Below, one piece after another: positions 43,301-52,300 of a stretch of 64,000 nucleotides of DNA (the stretch's first letter is position 1; the number at the start of each line of letters is the position of its first letter). Below the pieces are notes generated by a model. The model had not been told where the DNA came from. It was given only the letters and a program-made list of their open reading frames with translations, and ran no database searches. A program made the position numbers and the translations under genes. Source of the DNA: Siphonodentalium dalli (Eukaryota; Mollusca; Scaphopoda; Gadilida; Siphonodentaliidae); NCBI GenBank assembly GCA_032622095.1, contig CP136069.1, forward strand, positions 47,652,194 to 47,716,193, written 5' to 3'.

Positions 43301-46300
43301 ACGTGCTGCAAAATTACGCGTGGGTGAGCGTACTAATAATACCTATAATACTTACTTCAGCTCCCATCGCCCACGCGGCAATCACGTGTCTGCATCCAGC
43401 CAATCCAGGCGGCCGACGCTCGCCTTCGATGCCCGGTGCGTTCATGTATGGGATGTGTTCGTTTGGCCTAACTGCGCACTGGAACAGCTCCATGTGATGT
43501 GTGGTTCCACCACTTGCAGGGCTGATGACTGCTTCAACCTGTCAGAATGTTTAGTATTAGATCACGAGTTGGATGCAAATTACAGGCCAAAGTTATGAAC
43601 GATTGAAATGCATTGGTCGGTGAGCTGTCGACGAGTGCTTCATTGTCAAGTAATAATAGTAATAATAATAATAGTTTTAAATAGCGCACAATCGACAAAC
43701 GTGCTCCACGATTCTCTAGACATAGTATTACCTTGGTTGTATGGCGCTATGGCACAAATTTCACTGGTCCATCCCCTGAAGAGGATGCAACCGGGTTTAA
43801 TCATACTGGCAACATAAATCAACACCCCCTCCAGAGTACACATTTAACGCAGGAGTGGTGCGAAACAGTCACAGTGGGAGCGGCCTTCCCAATGGTCACA
43901 TATTGGTGCGCTATTTGATCAGCGTATGACCCGGCAGCCAAACGTCGCTAAATCCGACCAAGCCACTGTTATCTGAAAATCACAATAAACCACCGGCGGG
44001 CTGCGAACTCATCTCGGTGTGTTGACTGCGACGAAAAGTCGGATAGGCTAACCACTGGACCACGGATATCATGTTATCTCATGTTAGCTAACATGAGATG
44101 ACGAGTCCAGTGCTAATCACAGGCCAAACCCTCAGGTTAAGAAATATTTGAAAAACACTTCCGGATCAGGCTCAATATTTCATGTTAATATGCATCGTGG
44201 ATTATGTATTCATGGCATGATAATGGCACTAACTCCATTCCTAATGATGATCAACGTCAGACAGCGAATTCAACATGTTATTCTACACTGAATATATGTT
44301 ATCTGCTTATTCTAGTTGTTATATATCATATATTTATAGGCGGTGTGTCTTGCACTAAATATATAACGTTCGCGGATTAGTCCACTGTCACTTGGGTGAT
44401 GCGTTTTATACTCCAATTAAACACACCATAACACGCGCCGACGCCACATTGTGTTGACCTGGATGACTACAAACACCAGATGTAATAACTGGTAGTTTTT
44501 TAAATAGGCGACCATGGTCTAATCGATTGATAATTCAGATATATAATGTTGGGCTAACTTATAACACTGCGTCATATAATATCCAAACCGCAAGCAGAAT
44601 TGCGTTAGTGATGCTCCTTACGAAGAAGGATTGTTGTTGTCAGTCATTTCTACTAGTTAAGCCCATTACCCCTTTTACATCGGATTATCTTTGTTTTTGC
44701 TTTTTATCAATCAAATGTCTGAGAAAAATATTCACAAATATAACACATGCCTATTCAACTGCCGAAAATTTGGCAGTCTATATGTCGATGAAGCATATCT
44801 ATCATTGAACAGTGATTAAATCGAGTTATTTTTCAAGCAGCCCGCGGTATGGTGGAACTCGGCCGAGATAGATGATATCTCGATCACCGGATATCTGTTC
44901 CTATTCAAGGCCGAAAATGCGTGTATGAATAGGAACAAGCATGTTAGAATACGGCTAAAACCCGATACCCTACAGTGTGGGTGAAAAGAAGACTATCTGC
45001 GATGAAGCGAGGGCACCGCGCCCAGACATTTGAGAGGCCAAGTCGCGGAGTGATCGTGCTCCGGTGAATGTGACACCATGCTCCGCGACTTTAACATCTC
45101 TAAAAGTGGCACAATTTTAGCACTCATTTTTAGCAATCATATGCTTCATTGATATATTCAGCTATATAATAATACATTTCGGCCGCGGGAAAGGCATGGG
45201 TTAAACAAGTGAATATCTTTCTCGGACATTCGCTTGAGCAAAAGCAGAAAACAAATTAAAATTTTCCGATGAAAAGGGAGAAATGGGCTGAAATAGTAGA
45301 ACTGACGGACAACATGATTCCTATACCGTACTACGCACACGTATTGTCTCTGTTGTCTTCATTACGATAGGAATACAAAAAAATTCTCTTATTATACACA
45401 TGAAAAAGTCTTCACATTCACTCCGTTGTTGGTAACACTGGGTTTACGGAGGTTTATATACAATGTACTGTACCTTGATGACATGATGTTTTTGTCGAAG
45501 GCTTGGAAGGCGAGCTGTGTACCACCAGTACGTCGTCTGATGGGCAGGGACCTGCACCTGAAAACAAAGTTAAACTGCGATGACATGGTGTTTCGCTCAG
45601 AGGTTTGACCATCTGTGTCTGACAGGCGGGAGTTCGTAGCTGTGGATCTGGAGTTAAACTGAATAACGTTGTATGCACTATCTATATGTGGGTCTGTAGT
45701 TAACTCAGATTGCTTGAAACCTATATCCGCCATATATTTCCCCACATAATGAAAGTACATGGTACATAAATGTATGGATGACATGAAAAAGGGATATGGC
45801 TGTTAGGCATATTACAAAAGAGGCTATAATGTTATAATGGCCAAGGTCCCATGTATCGCACGCACTTTGAAGGGGAATTAAACAGGATCCTGGTTCAATT
45901 GATTTTTTTTTAATTCAGGGTATCCCCACAAAATCTTATTTAATCAAAATTCGAATTTAGACTTATGTCCGAAATTGACTGGACACAGAGTTGAAAACAT
46001 TATAGATACAATATATTTTCCCGATATGATCATCACCAGTTGAATGCAGATTACTGAATTTGTGCCATACTATAAACGCATGACATATTACGTTTCGGGT
46101 CGTTCTTCCTTATTAGTCCATACTATGAAATTATGTGCAACACTTCATATACACTTCTATAACTTCTATATACACGCTTACGAATACATGTAGATATATT
46201 GATACATGTATATGTACAGAGGCGAACATTTTGATATTATAAATTCTGGTATTTCGTTATTATTTCGTTATGCCATTGAAAAAATGATTTATTATGTTGA

Positions 46301-49300
46301 TACCGGGGGTGGCAGGAGGACAGCCAATTATGGTTATGCCACTCCCTCACAATAATTACACCTAACTTTTGAAGTATTATTGATGCTATGTTGTAACTTA
46401 ATTATTGTGTGAATAAAACGTCTAACGTCTATATACTTTATATACATGTATGTTCCCAGTTGTTTTGGGTTATGTTATATGATGGATGTTAGCATGGTTC
46501 ATGCTGGCCTTGGCCAAATTGGTCAATGGCCAGATTCCTTTAGAAAATGGCCAAAGAACATTTCAAGCCTATAGAAAGTAACCACCTCTCAACATATCGC
46601 CATATCGCCAAATCACTTCGACCAGTTATTAATTAATCAGTATGGTTGTTCGCTTGTGTATGTGTGGTCGTCGATTTTATCGGAAGTTATACAATCAATG
46701 CCATGCTTCTAATCAAAACAATGATTATCAACCGAACATACGTTACCGCTTTGTTAGGTCGTATGTGCGTTATATTGTGAATATGTTAGGCAACAGGAAT
46801 TGGATATCCTGGTTTACGAACCCAACTGTTTTTTTCTCCAATATTTGTAAAAAAAACAAACTTGTTATTGATTGGTTTATGTTCATGTTCTCGATAATAT
46901 GAAACGCGCGAAAATATCTGATGTCAATGTCTTTACTTTCTTATATCTCAACACTGTTTATGAGAAGATATATACTTCAGCTTATTTATTTAAATTTAAT
47001 CAAACTTATCGTTTAAAACAAAAATTGAAATCCATGTACATTTCCAATATGTGTCTATAGTTGAGACGATGATGATTATTTGTGTTATTGTGTTCCCTCC
47101 TGCATCTACCTTGGTCACCCAAATGTTCGAAAACGATTCTAGTTATTGTTGTGGCTTATGTTGAATATATATTTACACACTAAGTGTTGTCATCACTAAA
47201 TCCAGCATTCTGATTGTTCGGCGCCCACGTGGCTAGTTGCAGTTATTTCTCGGTGAATGCGCAACGCATCATAACACCAAGCTAATAACACCATCGATAC
47301 GTCATTCGGTTTGGAAAGACGAACGCGTAATGCTTTGGGCGCATTTTGACACGCGCAGGATTGACTTAATACATCATCGGGTTTCAATATGAAGAGAAAT
47401 TGTTCCTATTAACTTTTGCCAATGGTGCTATTGGGTATTTTGGGCTGATCTTGTCACGATACACTTTTCGATTTAAATATATTTACAAAAGTGGCTTTTT
47501 CGCTAAATGTATATAAATATAAGGATTAACTGTCATGTGGACTATTTTTATGGAGATGTAACGGTGAGGTAAGTGGACATAACTTGTATGTAAAACCCTT
47601 CGGGTTTTACACAAGTTATGTCCACTTACCTCACCGTTACATCTCCATAAAAACAGTCCACATGACAGTTAATCCTTATATATAAGCTACCTTCGGAGCT
47701 ACAACATCGAAGTACCACGTGTCATCTGGCACAATGGGGGCTGGTCTGTCTGGTCGAAGTAGCTGAATTCTCTTGAAGTATATTGTCGCGTTATCTGTGA
47801 TGTTAATGCCCTCTATGTTACCCGGATGTCCATCCGCCTTAAAGAATAACATGTGCGTAGTTCCGTTCTAAAATAGAAAGTTTGTGAAATATAAAGCGAA
47901 TACCTGTCTGATAGTGGACGCTTGACACGTTCATGTGAAACTTATATTGCTGCCAGTCAAGCATCCAACTAGTATAATGTCCCATAATGTCTGGTGGGAG
48001 ATCGCGCGCAAAGGCAGTTCAACTACAAGAAAATCAATGTCAGAAATGGTAGCGCGCTCAAGATCATATATTATATACCCATGATTGTAATTATATAATA
48101 CTAGCAGGGTTACCCGGCGTTGCCCAGGTTAAAGTGGTGTGAAACCCTCTGTGGATATTTGGTGGGAATAGAGAATACTCTTGCTCTCAAAGTGTTACAC
48201 GTATTCTCATAAATTGTATATCCAAATGGCATCACAAAACATGATTCTTACACATGGAATATAAGTAGTGGCGATTATCATTTTGTTTGTCGCGTTTAAT
48301 CCGTCCCACCAATAAAGAAGTATTGATTTATTTACAACTGCGTATACTTCAGACGTTATAGCATGAAACAGGAACATCATAAACACATTAGTTCGAAAAA
48401 ATAAAAGACAATTGTGTTTTACATAGAGATGTATCAATCAATAAATCAATCTAGTTTATCATATCTTCATGAAGATACAGATGTTTTAAAGATATGTCCA
48501 GGTGCTCCTCTGTTCTGGTGCTATATACTGGCTAATCATTTTCAGCTTAAAACAATTGATGTTATGCATGTATATCAGCTACATGTGCCCGACACAGCGA
48601 GAGTTTGAGTTGTTTATGTTAGGCGATGAGTCTGTTCTAAATGAAAGAAATCCTCTGTATCGGGCAGATATACCCTTGTCAGATGTCAATATTGGAGAAT
48701 CCTGAAAAGTCATGTGCTACGGACTGCGTTTTCCTTTATCTCAGAAGTAACCATATTTGACTGCACACTGTGACCACTATTTTTGAACAGGCCTGCTCTA
48801 CATTTCCATCGCTCTTGGCAATTGTAACTTTTTTTGTGGAAACTATAGTGAATGCGACAGACTCAATCGTGTTATAATATATACATGAGCCATTCTAATA
48901 TGCAATCGTCTGACGATTCAAGGTCCCTCAGTTTGAATGAATATGTATCTCTTAAATAGATTGATATAAATATACTTTTAATGCTTTCTGCTATGTATCT
49001 GTGTTGCTAGATCATTATAGGAATGCCTTGATTTCCATCCCCATATAAATATGACAGTTGAGAAGATATAATTGTTCAAGTGACTTCATTCGGTCACCAT
49101 TTGTCGAGATTGTGAAATTGGAATGCCAAAAACTCCTTAGAACGACATGGAGATGGCCTGTGATATGACTATATATAACTTTGTTGGATATCGGCGAATT
49201 GAACAGCCTTATAAATCTCTCGCCATCCATGACCCAAACGACCCCAAATGTGATTTAATTCATCATATCATTAGAGAAGAACGTGCATGAATTTGGTGGA

Positions 49301-52300
49301 ATCAGTGCTAAATATATTTGTATCAATTTGGTGCAACTCCCCTCATGCATGACTTGAACCGCGCCACTTTTGTCATATTTAAACCACGTCTATTAGACTC
49401 ACGCATGCATTATATAATGGAGATGATTATATATAAGTTTGGTGGTAATCGGCAACTAAACAAATTCTTATCATTGTTATTACCCCCCCCCCATCTCTTA
49501 CCCAAACGGCACCAATTTCGCGTCTTTAAATCACATGTTTATATTCCTCGTATCACGGAGAAGAATAATATATCAATTTGGTCGAAATCTGTGCTAAAAA
49601 TAGCCCTTCCCCTGACACCAACAACGTCACTTTAGATAATTTTAACCCGCACCATTATCTTACTTGTAAAAAGTTACCCCTGTTAGACCGCCTTGTGCCA
49701 TCTCGATTGTACCCTTAAAGTTATATATAGAACACAGACAGATATTCGCAAATATTTGATTCATTGTATCATTTGAGACGAACGTGTATGAGTTTGATGG
49801 TAATTGGCACTAAACATATTTTTATAAGTTTTTGGTGACCCTTCCGTCCCTATTTCGGACTCAAGCGGCGCCACTTTTGACATCATTAAACCACACAATT
49901 GGACTCATTTTAGAGATGAATATATATAAAATTTATGAAAATTGGCGAGTATACAAATTCGTATCAAATTTAGGGCCACCATTGCATTTAAACCACACGA
50001 TTAGATTATTCGTATCACGGAGAAGAATATGTATCAATCAGGTGAAATCAGCGCTAAACATATTGTTTATCAATGTTTGTGTCCCTCTCACCCTCTGTGC
50101 ACCCCTGACTCGAATGACCCCACTTTTGACATATTTAAGGTACACAATTAGACTCCTGATATCATGGAGATTATTATTTGTAAGTTTGGTGCTAATCCGC
50201 GACAAAATTTTTGTTTTATCAAATTTAGTGCCCACCCCACCAAAGCAGCACCAATATGACGTCTTTAAAATCACACGATTAGATTCCTCATATCATGGAT
50301 AAGAATGTGCATCAATTTGGTGGAAATTGGCGCAAAAAATATTGTGTATCAAATTTGGTGCCCCTCTCCCTTTCAGCGCACCCCTGACTAGAATGGCGCC
50401 ACTTTTGACAGCTTTGAGCCACGCCATTAGAAACCTCATACCATGGGGATGAATTTGTATAAGTTTCGTGGCAATAAGCGACTAAACCAATTCTTATCAA
50501 ATCTCTCATCCAACGACACCAATTTGGCGTCTTTAAATCACACAATACGATTCCTTGTATCATGGAGAAGATCTCAGAAGAATGTGCATCAATTTGGTGG
50601 AATTCGGCGCTAAAATTATTTTGATCAATTTTGGTGCCCCTCTCCCCTTCCGGTCATCTCTGACGCGAACGGCGCGACTTTTGACATATTTAAACCACAC
50701 CATTAGATTCCTCATATGGGGATGATTATATATATGTTTGGTGGCAATCGGCGACAATTTTTTTGTTCTGCCCCTCCCATTTTCTGCCCCTGACAACAAC
50801 GGCGTCACTTTAGAAAATTCTAACCCTCGCCATTATCTTTCTCGTAAAAAAGTTACCCCTAATATATCCCTTTTGTGCCATCTATGTGGTCCCCTGTGAA
50901 TTTCTATACAACACAGACAGACAGACAGACAGACATTCGCAAATATAGATATAGATAAAATATATTGGTTTCACCGAATGACCAACTCATAATTCCGTTA
51001 AAACAACTAATCCTTCAAATTATTACAACAACTATATACGGCTTATCACTGAAGGTTAATGCGATAAATTAAAAATTGAATATTTAGCAATGGATACGAA
51101 GCATAATTCAAGTCAGTGTTGAAATTAAAGTTATTCTTGTTGTAACTTAGTCACTATGACTAACACCAGAGTTAGTCATAGTGATTTGCTGAAAGGTGTC
51201 GGTTAGTCAAACTTACAACAAATGCTTGTGACTATACCTAAGTTAGTCATATTGAACCGGATGTTTTCTCAGTGTATATTTGTTTAAATTCGCGGATTCT
51301 AGGACCGTATACATATATAGTGTGTAATGAATACATAATGACACGATTGTATCTCGTTATATCTTTCCGTACTGACACTCGTGCCATATCAACAATCCAA
51401 CTAACACACTCGTGACGTTCTGTGTATATTTCGGACAGATTAAAACATAGCATAAAGGCAGTGGTTGTTGATTTAATTTAAGCGTATTTGATTGCCAAGC
51501 TTTAGAAAACAGATTGCGGCAGAATTGCTGCTAATTATCAACGACCCGTTCTCTAATAATAAATGTACACGCATGGTCAGAGAGGCACCGTATATGCAAT
51601 TGTTTTTTTTTAGTAAGGGGTGGTTGGTGCCAAATAGTGATTTACTCTCCTTGTTCTCATTGAGACGAAATTTCCCCTCAACACCCCAGGGCGTGTCGTT
51701 AAAACGAGTAAGATATAAATTAAAACATAGATCAGTTTAAAATGAGCGCGCCACTTTAACCCTTTACCCAACAGAACGGCCCTGTGCCAATGCATTCTCT
51801 TATATGTGCGAGTCGACCATAGGTCGCCTCGCATATATAAGAGAATGCATTGGCTTAACACATTAAAAATTATAAAATTGTTAAAGAATGTAAGAAAAAA
51901 TGGTAAAAAGTGTTAAAAACAGATTTTTTTTAGGCCAATGCATTCTCTTATAATGCGAGGCGACCTATGGTCGACTCGCATATATAAGATACTGCATTGG
52001 CACAGGGCATTACTGTAACTATCACAATGTGGTCAAGGAGCCGCTTCCAATGATATCCATAGTTGTATAGTTATATTGAGACAGACCGAAGATATTTTAG
52101 GCTGTTGAAGCATTATTTGGCCGGTTTTGGCCGGTTTGTTGGGTAAATGGTTAAAACAATACATACCTATCGATGCATTTGTTTTTATATTGCGCGCTCG
52201 TTTTAAACTGATATATATGCTTCACACAGCATAGTCGCATTTTATATACGTGAAAATATCTTTCCCATTCAATCCGGTGTTGGTGATGCCTTCCAGGTTG

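Noticed and set aside
43204-43598. Plus-strand ORFs of about 100 codons
   Set aside because: They are antisense to exon 5 of the monooxygenase, which has conserved motifs and splice sites on the other strand.
43990-44066. Functional tRNA gene
   Set aside because: A-box and B-box words are present, but the acceptor stem does not pair cleanly. A SINE head is the simpler reading.
49832-50302. Plus-strand ORF of 156 codons
   Set aside because: It lies across degenerate tandem units of the repeat block, and the codons follow repeat composition.
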